Shown piece by piece: positions 35,101 through 46,879 of a stretch of 64,000 bases of DNA. How positions within the stretch are numbered: the stretch's first letter is position 1; each line of letters begins with the position of its first letter. The position numbers and the translations under genes are program-made. The notes under the pieces were generated by a model. That model ran no database searches, had not been told where the DNA came from, and saw nothing but the letters and a program-made list of their open reading frames with translations. The stretch is taken from contig MU004202.1 of NCBI GenBank assembly GCA_010093605.1, positions 135,560 to 199,559 on the forward strand. Direction: 5' to 3'. The stretch is from Lophium mytilinum (taxonomy: Eukaryota > Ascomycota > Dothideomycetes > Mytilinidiales > Mytilinidiaceae).

Positions 35101-36251
35101 TCCTTCTACTAACTACCCTTCTACTTTAATTTACTTAATTAGTAATAGTTCTAGGTTTCTAAACTATAGTATTTACACGCTATATAGATTACCTAAACTT
35201 TTAATACCTTAGTACTAGATCTAGAGTCTCTAACTACTAGAAAGCCTTTAAAAAAGGAGTAATCTATATAGCGCTTAACACCTTCCTTCTATAAGTTAAA
35301 CTTCTTACCCTTAATAGGCTCTAGGAGGTAGTAAGTAGGCATCTAATTAATTACTTTTTATATAGGGGCGATAAGATTTAGATATAACTAGACGTCCGGA
35401 ATCTAAACGCGGCGCCATAGAGGTAGTATAAGAGAGCCTAATTATAGCTATAGTTTATCTAAAGAGGGGCGTGCAGGTCCAGGAGTATAGTGTTAAGAAT
35501 TAATAAAGTTATAGTATTTTTAAGTGGGCAATAACTTAATAGATTATAGAAGTAGAGGAAACTTATTAGGGTGCCCGGGCGGACTACTTTTAGTATAAAT
35601 AGTAGGGGTAGAAGTCCTTAGAGGTATAGAACTAGAGCCCTATATACTTAGCTAATAAGAGAGGATATATAGAGGTATAAGAGGGGTTAATTTAATTAGA
35701 ATTAGCCTCTCTTTATAGCTAGGCGTGTAGCTATATAGCTGCATATAACACTAAATAATATAGGCAGGCTAAATAGAGGGCTAATTAAAATAGAAAGGCT
35801 GTATAGAAGGCTGCATAAATAGTAAGTATAGTAATAGAACTATATAAAGTAGTAGAGGAGGCCTTTTAATTAAAGATTTATATAAAGAAAGAGGGCTTCC
35901 TTTATTATCTAATAATAGATTAGACATTATAAATATAGAGAATAGATAGAAAATAAAGATAGAAGAGAGAGAAGCTGTTTAATATTAAAATTAATAAAAT
36001 TAGTAAGGATTTCTATAATAAATACACCTACACGGGCGCGTTAAGGGCGCGGTTCCCCGCTATTAATTAACAACGCATTCTTACAGCTAACTAACTAAAA
36101 ACACGCTAGATGTAATGCGCGTACATGTAGCTATTAATTCATCGCGTTAGATTAAAGTTGCAACAATTATTAGTGGAGTTGTAATTTTTTGTATAGGGCT
36201 ATTCTAACGTGGCCGTGTTTTGATTTTATGAAGTTTATAATATAGGCGAGC

Positions 36252-36295
36252 GAGCACGTGATCAATCGGCCTACGCAATCGGCCTGCCCGGATCC
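36252..36295 (-). repeat. Right 44-bp terminal inverted repeat of MULE
   Basis: Exact reverse complement of 32060-32103, followed by six bases and then the right target duplication. It is not RIP-mutated although the interior is. Confidence 0.95.
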
Positions 36296-36301
36296 AAACC
36301 G

Positions 36302-36311
36302 GTACCTACCC
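36302..36311 (+). repeat. Right target-site duplication
   Basis: GTACCTACCC, identical to 32045-32054. Confidence 0.8.
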
Positions 36312-38311
36312 ACCTAGCCCCCCACAGACTCCGCACTCCTCCCGCTTGAATCCGGCATCCAGAATCTCAAAATCTAGTCCCGCAGCCACAAATCCTCCCT
36401 CTACTCCCGCGCTGAGCACGCCGCGCTGGAGCACCCGCGCTGAGCATTCCTTCGCCCTCGCGGATGTTGGAAAGGAATCCCGTAGCTCCTCCTCTCCTCT
36501 CTGATCCTTCACAACGGGGAGGCGGCTAACCCAGCCATCCCTACCTCACCCCCTCTAGCGCAAAGCTGTTCTAATTACTAGGTAAGCCCTACTCAGCGAG
36601 CCGCCGCTGCACCGGTAGAGCGGTAGAGGAAGGCGGTACCTGAGCTGGCCCGCTTCTGGGGGAGAATGAGATAGATTCTCTGCGCTTTTGTAGATCCCCC
36701 CCAAACTGGGGTTTGTAACCTAATTGCGGGCTAATTTGGCATATATAATCGCGCAACGAGCGAGTGGGCCGAACAAGCGTTAGGCTCTAGCTATTGAAAG
36801 ACGGGAGAAGTGGTAAGCGTTTGTCAACGTAAAAAAAAACTAGTTCTAAACAAATAAGTAATAGCCTGCCTGCTATTTCATCTCGTATGACCCTCAATAC
36901 ATCAAGCTTCCGCCCCGTAGGAAAAACGCAAGCCCGCCACCGCCCACTACAACTGCACATTTCCTGCACCTTTCGGCGGACATTGTCGGCGTACCGGGGT
37001 ACCGGGGCAGCTTGCGGGTCACGGGTGAAGGAAACTAGCGATCAAGCTGCGTTAGCGGGTGTTTGGGATACGAGGGCAGTGGGGCGTGGGATAGATTGGG
37101 CCGCGATGCTGGATGCGGGAGGTGCAGTGCCTACCTCCATACATGTACATACATGAGCGTGCAGCAGCAGCAGGAAGCAGCAGTAGTCACGGGAGGCCTT
37201 GCATGAGAGGAGTGGAGGAGTGGGAAGTGAAATGCAGGTTCCTGCTTCTGCATCTGCGGTCGTGAATGGATGAATGGAAGAGCGTTCGGGGATGTGCATA
37301 GTAGACTCGAATGCAGCGGATATACCGAGTGTTTCAATTGGCGGGTATCGACCAATGAGATGCTGTGGTTACACTACGTGAAGAATCTTTTCTGGGAGCT
37401 GCATGAAGGAGACGGGCCGAATAAGTTTGGGAGGGCGGGGGCCGCTGTGGGCGCTTTCTGCAGGTTGGGGTGTGGATGGCTGAGAGGGGAGTGAGGGGAG
37501 AGGAATCCTGCTGCTTGGGATGGGACGGGACGGGACGTTGGGAGTGAAAGGTGTTTGGTGTGGGAGGAACCATGGACGCGGATCCGTTGGTTTGGGTAAG
37601 TTTGGGTAGTGTTTGGGGCGTGACGCGGTGCTGGAATCTCGGGTTTTCGCCACTCATAGCCCACCCAATAGTACCCAGGTATGTAGCCGTGTCCGCTGGC
37701 TCGCAAAAGGACATCAGGTCAGAAAAGGTAGCTGGTGGCTTAGAGCAATATATATTGGTTCGGAGCAAATTGATAGAGAAAAGCGTCATCGACGCCCAAA
37801 ATTGGGATTGTAGTTGGCTTTCAAACCAACAGACTTCGCTGAGTTACACAACCAGCCACCACCACGTTTAAATCCAACAATCGTAGATCGGACAGACAAA
37901 TGAAACTCCAGTTTTGGTTGACCCCAGGCCCCAAAAATCCCAGTTTTCCAAATACACCAATCCTTTTTTAATAACACAGCCAGCTTTTTACCGGTTCCCC
38001 TCCGGTTCGCTTTCATAATGGTACATGACAATCCGTCAACGTCGTAAAAATATGGGTATACCCCATCTCAACCGCCATCAAGAAGACGGAGATGGGGTAG
38101 GTAGTGATGGGATATCAGCGAGAGCGAGAAAAACGCACACAACTTGTAAATGGTACAAGTACAGAACATAGGTAAACAAAGAAACAGCGCAATTCGTTCA
38201 AAAAAAAGGGAATACGGCAGGCGCAGGCTATGCGGTAAATATGAACACAGATATAGGAAATTATGGCTTGATGAACAGAGGAAAATACAGACGCCATGGT
38301 GATGCGGGCGA
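36312..38311. other. 2-kb region between MULE and CRIB-protein gene
   Basis: No supported gene. GC content returns to normal directly after the transposon. The right part is the 3' flank of the minus-strand CRIB gene. Minor repeats only: GTACCGGGGTACCGGGGCAGC near 36991-37011, GCAGCAGCAGCAGGAAGCAGCAG near 37160, and GGGACGGGACGGGACG near 37522. Confidence 0.55.
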
Positions 38312-40924
38312 TCAAGGAGTCGCTTTCTTCGCCTTCGGCGGCGCTGGGAATAGGGATAGAGTATATGTCTGCTGCTTCGGCTTATATGCCGTCGCCGCGC
38401 TGGCAGCTCTGGTCCGTGTCTTGGTGGACACGGTGGGTGCGCGCGACGCCGACGACAGCAGCTTCGCGGCGCCGTCCGATGCCGCGCGTTCGTGGTGGGC
38501 GGGAACGGGGGCAGTCGCGGGTGCAGAGACGGGCTCGAGCTTCTGGAAATCCTCGTCTTGCGTGGGAGTGTGATCATCGTCGTCAGCGAAGAAGGTGCGC
38601 TCGGTAGCGGTGAGGGGTCGGTCCCCGCCGTCGTCTTCTTCATCCTCATCGAGGTGCGCGAAGGTGTGAGATTGCTCGCTGAGCTGATCGACCATCAAGT
38701 CGAGGGTCTTGCGTCCGCGGCGGCTGTGCACAAGCTCGGGGAGGCTTCCGGAGGAGCTTGCGGATCGGCGCACGGGAGAACTGATGGAACCTTGGCCGGA
38801 CAGGAGACTGCTATCGTAAGAGCTTCGCTTGCTGAGACGGGTGCGGCTGCTGCGACTAGATCCAGAGACACTCTGAGCGGTGTCTAATATCGGGTAGTGA
38901 TGATCGAAGTGTTCGTATTCGGCCAACAAGTCCTCGTACATCTCCTCTCGCATGGACTGATACTTGAAATCTTGGGGAACAAGTAGTGAAGGGGTGAGGG
39001 AGAAGCCTTCAGGTTCCATATAGCTGTTGACACGTGCTTCATGGATGGGCGGCGTGCTGAAGATGTCCGAGGGCGTCAATGCACCAGTATCGACGGTAGA
39101 CGTGGACAATGCCGACCTGTGGTCGAGCTCTGGCAGACTGTTCGTACTCGGGACGAGTAACGATGGTCGGAACGCCTCAGGAAAGAAGCGCGTCTGCAGT
39201 ACCTCATCAACTTCTTCCTCAGTGATGGGACTTTGGGTTGGGCTTAGTGCAGCGTCGTTTGGCCGAGTTCGTGGTGATACAGGCCTATCCTTCTCCTCGT
39301 CGCACTCGACCGAGTTGCGGTCCCAATCGTACTCGCAATCAGCTTCAGCCGCATGCTCATAACAATAGTCGATGTCGTCTTCCCAAGACTCGTCAATATT
39401 CTTCCAGTAGACCGATTGCCTCTTAGATGCGGGCGATGGTCGAGCAGAACTCTTCCCAGACCGTAGCTGAATGGGGGAGCCCAGAGTATCCGACATCTGG
39501 GAACTCGGTCTCGCTTTTGGACTACGCTGAGAGAAAGACTTCGGAGTGCCATATGAGCTCGTCCGGCTAGTCGAGCGTGAAGTCGGCGACCATTGCGGGG
39601 ATTTGTACCCGTCAAATGGTGGACTCTTAAGTGGTGGTTGGGGTGCAGGGCGCGGGTTGAAAAATCTCTCCGGCTCCTCAGGAACGTTCTCTAAGTCTGA
39701 GGTGAAGCCTGGTGAAAGAGCTGGTATGGCGGTGTCATCTGGCGTGGTGACGGCTTGAGCAATAAAGGTTGCGTCGGCTGTGACAGTGGATAGGCTACCG
39801 GCAGTTGAAGGCCGACTAGGCGGCGGCGAACGGCCAAATGCTCCAGAGGCTTTCGAGTAGCGGCCGCGCAATGAGGCAGCATATTCAGTGTCTTCTGGCT
39901 GCTCTTGGAAGTCGTCAATGCGTTCTAGGGCCATACGCGAAGAGCTCCTTGGAGGAGGATTCACCGATTGCGAAAGTCGGTGGCGTGCTTTTGTGACAGG
40001 CTGCGAGAAACTCTCAACTGATCGACTGTGTCTCAAGCTTGGCCTCGAGCTTCTCACTGGAGATGGTATTCCCTGTGCAAAATGTTCTCGCGATCTTTGG
40101 GGGCTCAATGGCGGCGATCTAGCAAGCGATGAATGGGAACGTGTAGTCGGGCTTGTGGAGTCCAAAGCCTCGGACGAGAAATTCTGGAAGTGTAAATCGT
40201 CCGCCTTGATGCCATGTAGCTCGCGACGCGGTACTTGAGAAGCGCGCACAGCCCAATATTCGGCAACTAGCTCATTCTGTGGAACGCGTTCGAGAGCCGG
40301 AAACTGCTGGCGGTGCGTATGGGTTAGATGTTGGAAGTCGAAGGGACTTGAAATGTGCTCCTTGAGGTCCTGAACTGTGGCAATCGTTAGTACCGCGTAG
40401 GAGTAATTTCAAGCAACAGACGTACTTGGACTCTGTGAGCCATATCGGGACATGTTATGATCCTTCCGTAGGACCGAAGCCCTCTTATAAGAGTCCGCCT
40501 CTTCGATTCCATCTAACCCTGACAGCGTCGAGACCTGGCTGCTCTGGCGCCTTAGTTTCTTCCCTCGCGAGAACAGTGATCGCTTCTGCGCAGGTGCTTG
40601 GGGATTTGATTGGCTCCCGGACAGGTCCTGCGAAGATCGACGCGACAACATGTCGGAACCAGTCATCGAGGTGAGGGTCGCGGTGCGAGAGACAAATGAC
40701 GACGACGTGGAGGAGGAGGAAGTGTTGCTTCGAGACCGCAGCGTGAAAACGGAATTCCTTTTTCCAAACCCCCGTTCGCGTCGTTCAGGCGAGCCCATGT
40801 CGCGGTGCGTGGAAGGGTCGGATTGCGGAGAAGGCCAGGATTCTGCCGAGGGTGAGTCTGTCGCATGGGAGTCTATTGAGGATTGCCGGGACCGCGGTGC
40901 GTTGTTCTTATTGAATAAGAACAT
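38312..40924 (-). CDS. CRIB-domain protein, probable Cdc42/Rac effector
   Basis: Non-kinase protein with a p21-Rho-binding (CRIB) motif. Two exons, 40924-40426 and 40374-38312, with a 51-nt intron; 853 residues. The N-terminus is Ser/Arg-rich and basic (about 1-165). Splicing creates IQDLKEHISSPFDFQHLTHT at about residue 167, a close match to the CRIB consensus I-S-x-P-x(2-4)-F-x-H-x-x-H, followed by PQNELVAEYWAVRASQVP. No kinase domain is present. The remaining 620 residues are Ser/Pro-rich and largely disordered, with acidic patches (ESWEDDIDYCYEH near 440) and a short helical segment (SMREEMYEDLLAEYEHFDHH near 580). The basic C-terminus ends APPKAKKATP. It may be a scaffold or Gic-like effector downstream of the same GTPases that activate Cla4. 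Precise role unknown. Confidence 0.75.
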
Positions 40925-43900
40925 AGCGGGGATGCTGAAACAGCTCCTAGGAGATCACGGCCAGAGAATAGGCCTGATATAGGGTTGAGATGCGGACCGA
41001 GCACCGCACTGCGCAGTGTGTTGGTGGAAGCTGGTGATTCTCCGAAGCATGAATGGGGGCAGATCAAAACACGTCGAGGACGAGATGTGGTCGCGCACGC
41101 GTAGTGTTGACTTCCAAAATGAGAAAATGTGCGAGCAAGGTTGCGGAACTGATGGAGGAGTCAGTGGACCAATTGACCGTATATCTGGTAGTTCGGGCCA
41201 GAGTGGTGGAAGTGACAGTCTCGGGTTGAACAGAAGAGAGAACAGGAACTCGGGCCTGGGGCTGGGGAACCAACCGTGACGGCAGAAAGGATAGGAGTCT
41301 GGCAGCGGGCAATACGTGGTGAGCAATATATGCGTACCTCTGAATAGGATTGGCTGATCAGCGGCGCGGGAAATGAGCGGCCGGCGTGCTGAGAACAGCA
41401 GCTGCTCAACGGTCGAGAATACGATGCGTATAGTGCTGACCGGAGCACAGGAATACAATGAGCGTGAGTGGAGGTGGTGAGGAGGGGAGATGCTGGATGC
41501 TGTATGAGGAGGGACTGGAAGGGTTCTGGGAGCGGGCAGCAGTAGTGGCGCTGTCAGAATTAAGAATGGCAACGGTGTGGGCGTTCGGATAAGCGCAACG
41601 GTGCTGGCGGAGGATTTGCAGGAGAATTGATTATTGCTGGGCGATCAATCTGGCTTTAGGGTGGTGCAAGCTCTCGAGGTCGGCGTTCAGGTGGGATACT
41701 CTAGATTCTCGTGGCACGACATGCCGTGACACTGCCAGTATATGGGTGCAGGCAGGCTGGACGCGGGCTGGGGAGAGGTGCTGAGGGAGCCAGGGCAGTC
41801 AGGGCGCCGTAGGGATGGCATCCATGTTGGGATCCATGTTGGTGTAGCGGAGGCATGTGGAGAGCGGCCAGCGAGCCCTGAGGACGTGATGCCCATGCAG
41901 CCTCGCCGCGGGCCTGTCCTTGCTCGCGCTATGCACGCTATGCGCGCATGAATCTCACCGTCGCTGCGCCTGAGCAAGCCCGTCGTCCCGACACTGTGGT
42001 CACCCATAGTGCAGGCAGGCAGTCAATGGACGCCTGTGAGTGGCCCGAACGCTGGTGTTTTAGCCGTTTTGCTCGGGCGGGCCACTCAGAGCCCCCGTCG
42101 CAGCTATCAGCCGAGCAGATTGCTTGCAATTTGTCGCTTCTGCCGCTCGAGAGCACTCAACGGCCGGCGAGCGGTAGGGGCGCCCGCGATGGCCCTCGAT
42201 GGCCCTCGATAGCCTCCTCCTGCGCTCCTTGGCTCGTCATGGCGAAACCGTGAGTGGTATCAACTGTGCCCCACGCGAGGCCACCTGGGCGCGGTGGGCA
42301 GGGCGACGGCGCGGTGGAGGAGCTGGACAGGCGATCTGGGTGTTCGCGCGGTATCCTCACGGGTCATACGGGTTGAGCCGTGGTGTCGTCGAATGGTGGT
42401 GCCGAAGCCGTCGGCGCCGTTAGCTCAGCTGCACCAAACGCCCAGGAGGCCGGCCAGGCTCCGAGAGCGGCCTAGCATATGGCGCGGATGGCGCTGGGCT
42501 GCTTCGGGCTGGTCGAGTGGAGGGAGAGAGTCCATCGCTGCCGGCTTGGGAGGCCGTTTCCGAGGCCGCTTCTTCTGGTCCCCATGCGATCCATGGTCCC
42601 CAACGATGCGGCCTGTACGCAAAGCACAAAGGGAGCGGGACGTGAGAGGAAAAGGATGAACAGAGGACGTCGTCGTCGATCAGCATTCGTCGGCAGTCTG
42701 TATCCAGCGCCGAAGCAGCACGCAGCGCCCAGCACGGCTAGCCCACCGTTTCAAGACCGGCGGGCTCCTGAGAGAGGCATGGACTGCGTGAAACATCCGG
42801 CAACATGTTGCTCCTTCGTCGTCTCCAGGGCCATACCCCGCAACCCCCGAGCGCGCTACTCGTGAATGTCTTCGCGCCAGCATGGGACTGCCACCAAAGC
42901 CCGTGCGATTCTCAGTCACCTCTCCCATCTCAGGCCACGCCCTCACGATGCAGACGTCGGCCCTGTGTTCGGCGGCGGTCCTGTGTTTGCGTCCGACTGC
43001 TTCTGTCTCATGCTCGACTCCGTCGTCTGCCTCTCAGCAGCGTACCTGACGATCTTGGGTGCACGGGGGCTCTGGCGGGCTCTGGCCGTCAGTCAGCGCC
43101 ATTGTCTGCATGGCGTGCTCTCCGGCTGGGTTATCGTGGCCTGCCGGTTCGGGCTGCGATAGGCCGCCGTGAAGCATGATAGAGGACGGTGTTGGTGATA
43201 GCCATCCCTCGCGGGCGCACAGCGGGATACACAGTTGACCCCCGTGCAACCAGACGACGCCCACGCCAGCGGTCCACGGCAGGATTGCGTTCCATGCACT
43301 CCCAAGCCGGCGATTCTCAGTCTCTCAGCGTCGGCTGGCCACGCGAGGTCGCTGGTGTCGCACGCTTGAGGGTGCTGAGAGAACCCAGGGCCGACGGGCG
43401 GTGCCGCCAGAGCAGTTGTGCAACTCACGGCCACACGACGATCCCGAGCAGCAGGCGTGCGGACTGCGGGCTGGTGTGTCTTCGTGAGTGGGAGTGTCCA
43501 GGTGGAGATTCCAGGCGTGGGCCGAGTGGCTCGTGGGGGACTGAGTACTGTACAGTACTATCACTAGCAGTGTTTCGAGGACCGAGGCCGCCGACAGAGT
43601 GAGGCGTGTTGGTGGCCGTAGTCGGTGGTGCTTGACGAGGAGAGGAAAGGCGTAGAATAATGATGAGGCGTGATGCACGATTGGTCTATATTATGCAATA
43701 GCAGCGCGGGACTGCCTGGAGGCGGATCGTGAAGCTCGTCCGGAGAGTCGTCCCGACCTCGCCTTCCACAATTAGGTATTGGGGCACTTCAGACATCTGC
43801 AAGAGGGCGCATGGTGGGCGTATATACTGCTCACATATCAGCCTGCTTCTCGATCCAGTTCAACAGACTCCTCACATCGTGCGATTTGCATTATCCTCAA

Positions 43901-45826
43901 TTGGAGCACCTCCAACCGATTCGGCGACTCTCAAAATGTACAGCGGTGGGTCTGCTTGTGCGTGCTAAGCGTGCTCACTCTCTCCAGACTCCACTGCGAA
44001 GGATTCGAATTGCAGTGCTATGCCAGCGGGCCTAGTGCGGCAAGCTCGTCACATCACGGTGCGTGCTTTGGTGTTTCAGCAATTATCACCAATCCGCGGA
44101 GCCTCTGGCCCATAAATCAGACCCATTTCTGCCCCGTCCACCACTCATCGTCGGCGTCGAATCCTTTTTCTGCCGCATCCCCGTCACAACGCCCTCTCTT
44201 CACGCGACTCGCGGCCAGATTCCCTGGCGATGCGTTGAGTCTCCACCACGAATTCCTCGGCGATGCATCGTGAGAATCTCGCACACGCCAGCCGCGCCCC
44301 AGATCGGCAGCCCTTAGGCACTCCGGACGCAGGCGCCTCGCAGCTGTGACGGCGCTGTCAACGACGGCGACGACTGCTTGGCTGCTGTCATCGCACAAAG
44401 CAATAGAGCGCGGGCGTGTGGTTTTCGTGGGCTCGACTGCTGGCATATCGCCACATGCAGGTACGCAACCCAGACATCCCGATGCCGCCGCCTCAGCCTT
44501 TCCCCTGGTGCCTGCGTCAAGTCTGGAGCTGTCCGAGAGATGACCGCGGCGTGCAGCCGTGACCTGCTAGTATTGTAGCACAACCACCGGCCGTCTATTT
44601 TTGTTCAGCCTTCACTGTGGCTGCTGCGCGAAAAGGAGCGGCGTGTTCGAGATCCAGCCTTAGTGAGAAATTGCTACGAGCTGGCCAGCCTCGCAGTGCC
44701 AGAGCTACGGATCATTCCAGCCTCCACATTCGATATTGTAACCCGATGTAATTTTTCTTCCAGCACCCGGTCGCCAAGGGAAGCATTGGCTGGCTGATCA
44801 GTGCATCTCTACCGCCAGGCTACTCTGCCCTACAGACCGCCTCTCGAACTCAGCCGCAATTGCCCCATTTCTAGCATCAAGGGCGGACTACCGCTACCGT
44901 GGAGACTCTTCCTCTGCGATCTTCACCTCCCAACAAGGTCATCCTGTCTTTGAAAACCCATGTCGGCCCCTGGGCGATCGGAGAGCATTCACGCTCCCTC
45001 CCTTCAATAGCTTCCCGACATGTGCCCGAGGAGGAACTTCGTTCCCTCGACCCGAGTAAGCAAACCTTGCTCCGGGGACGCCTGTTGAATTGTGGCCCTC
45101 CCGTCGAGCTCCATCGAGCTTCTCTCCTTCCGTCCACTGTTTCACCATTTCATCACAAGCAAGAAAATGCTGTTGTCAAGTCAAGCGTCGTCGACACGTT
45201 ATTTTTCACAGGTTAGGATCCGGCATGTCCCCCGCGGCTCCACAACGAACCGTGGTTCACCACATGCGCGACTAGCTATTGTCAGACGCCGCTGACCTCG
45301 ACGCGTCTGCCAGCATCCACGCACGTCTTGAAGCATGTCCAGGGGCAAAGTCCCGGTTCGCACCCTCGTCCATTGACCGCTCCGCGTTTTCTTCCCTGTC
45401 TTCTTTCACGTCTATTGCTACACCTCCTAGCTTACTCTGGCCTCCGGCCAGGGCAACACTTGCCGTATCTAACTCCGGGAGCACCATCTCCTCCCCACAT
45501 CCGAATCGAACGTGGTAGGGAAACATTGGCATGACTTGCAGCGCGCGTCATACAAATGGAAGGGGATGCACCGGGTACGCTCGCAAAGAGGAAAGCTGGA
45601 TCGGGTGCTGCTACATCTCTGGTCTCGATAATTCTACCGTTCCTCCGACGATCGATTGATTCGGAATGTTTACGAGGTTCGTCATGAGCAACGTTGCGGT
45701 GCTCCGGGTGATCGCTGGGAGATCAGCCGAACCTTGAGCGCAGCTCCGACCAGCGCTGGCCAACCCTACATCCTCACTGCTCACCACATCTTCTCCTTCA
45801 CCGCTCTGTGGTCTATGCCGCGCACT

Positions 45827-45880
45827 TGATGATGGCTGCAAAAGTCTGATGATGGATGCAAGAACCTGATGGATGCCTGA
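45827..45880 (+). repeat. 20-bp tandem repeat, about 2.5 copies
   Basis: TGATGATGGCTGCAAAAGTC is followed directly by TGATGATGGATGCAAGAACC and then a partial third copy beginning TGATGGATGCCTGACGC. The first two differ at five positions. Confidence 0.8.
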
Positions 45881-46700
45881 CGCTTTTCCCAGAATCGAAT
45901 TTTTCTAGCTGTTTGCGACCTTGCCTGCATCGATCGTCGCTACAGTAGGAAATTCCTGACGGTAACTCAGCCGTTTCCAATTTTTCGACCACCAGACCAC
46001 ATGGCATTTCTGCACGCCTGGTTACAGTCCAATGATCTACAAGCTTCCAATGGCGAAATGCGGGGGAATTCGTATTCCTCGCAGTAGTCTGGGGTAAATC
46101 CACAAGCATACAATATCACGACACATGACTTTTCCCGATTTGGCGGACGCCTGGTGGACCCTTCTTCTTACGTCTTCTGATGCCCAAGGGAGGATTTTTC
46201 TCATTCTCAATGCTTGCTTCTCGCACCAAAGGGTCTCGATGTTCCTTCGCGCAAGTCTTCGTATACCGCCCCGGCGCCGATTCGCCAATAAACCTTTTTA
46301 TGCAAAGCCCATCACAATTTCCTTACATTTCTGCAGAATCCTGCTGGACTACCTCCTCACACCCAAAATCCTTCCCCCATCCAATCATATCGCTATCCAC
46401 ACACATCTTTTCCATGCTCTGCTCAACCCGACCCTATCAATCCTTTAACTCCCATCCCTCGCCCGACTTGGGCCCCCAACCACACCTCCAGAACCCCCTC
46501 CCAACCCTACCTGCGAACAAGATCGTTCAAGCATTCAACCCCCTATCGACCACGCCGCACCCCTACCTACCTCCCATCCTTCCACGCTACCTTTGCCACC
46601 CTCGCGCTATCCCTTCAGATCGCCACCTCACCCCTTCCTCCTGCACATCATCCTCCACATCCTCTATGCAGCTAATCCCCCTCCCTGCCCTGTCCTTTCC

Positions 46701-46879
46701 AAGCTCTCTACATGCCCTTCCTAAGCTCTTTGCCATGCCTGCCCTAAGCTCCCCGTCTTGCCTGCCCTAAGCTCTCCGTCTTGCCTGCCCTAAGCTCTCT
46801 GTCCCGGGCCCCCAAGCTCTCTCCCCAGCCCCCCTAAGCTCTTTACCCTACCCTCCCCAAGCTCCTACCCTCCCTCGGG
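46701..46879 (+). repeat. Minisatellite of about eight 22-23-bp units
   Basis: Eight successive units each begin with AAGCTC and are mostly 22-23 nt long; the clearest is AAGCTCTCCGTCTTGCCTGC plus CCT. The third and fourth units are nearly identical, the outer ones more diverged, and the last is shortened. A GC-rich hairpin-capable sequence (CCCTCCCTCGGGGGAGGGG) follows at once. Confidence 0.85.

Larger units (their letters stand above)
32055..36301 (-). mobile_element. RIP-decayed Mutator-like (MULE) DNA transposon, whole length
   Basis: A 4.25-kb DNA transposon bounded by perfect 44-bp terminal inverted repeats and a 10-bp target duplication. The interior is extremely A+T-rich with heavy TpA and sparse CpA, the mark of RIP, and has no open frame above about 61 codons. 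On the minus strand, 34550-34260 still reads as a MULE transposase catalytic core. It shows DATFN (first Asp), LGIITGVSNINRFFLAIFSL, VIIADF (second Asp) and a Cys-to-Tyr degraded LYxWH that corresponds to the CxWH of the family, with several in-frame stops such as TAG where Trp or Gln codons are expected. The transposase therefore ran right to left and is dead. The 10-bp duplication fits the 8-11 bp of MULEs. Any second gene in the interior is unreadable. Confidence 0.88.

Noticed and set aside
46180-46770. 196-codon plus-strand frame
   Set aside because: Its Pro/Ser/His-rich content follows from the C-rich tract and minisatellite, with no domain and no start context.
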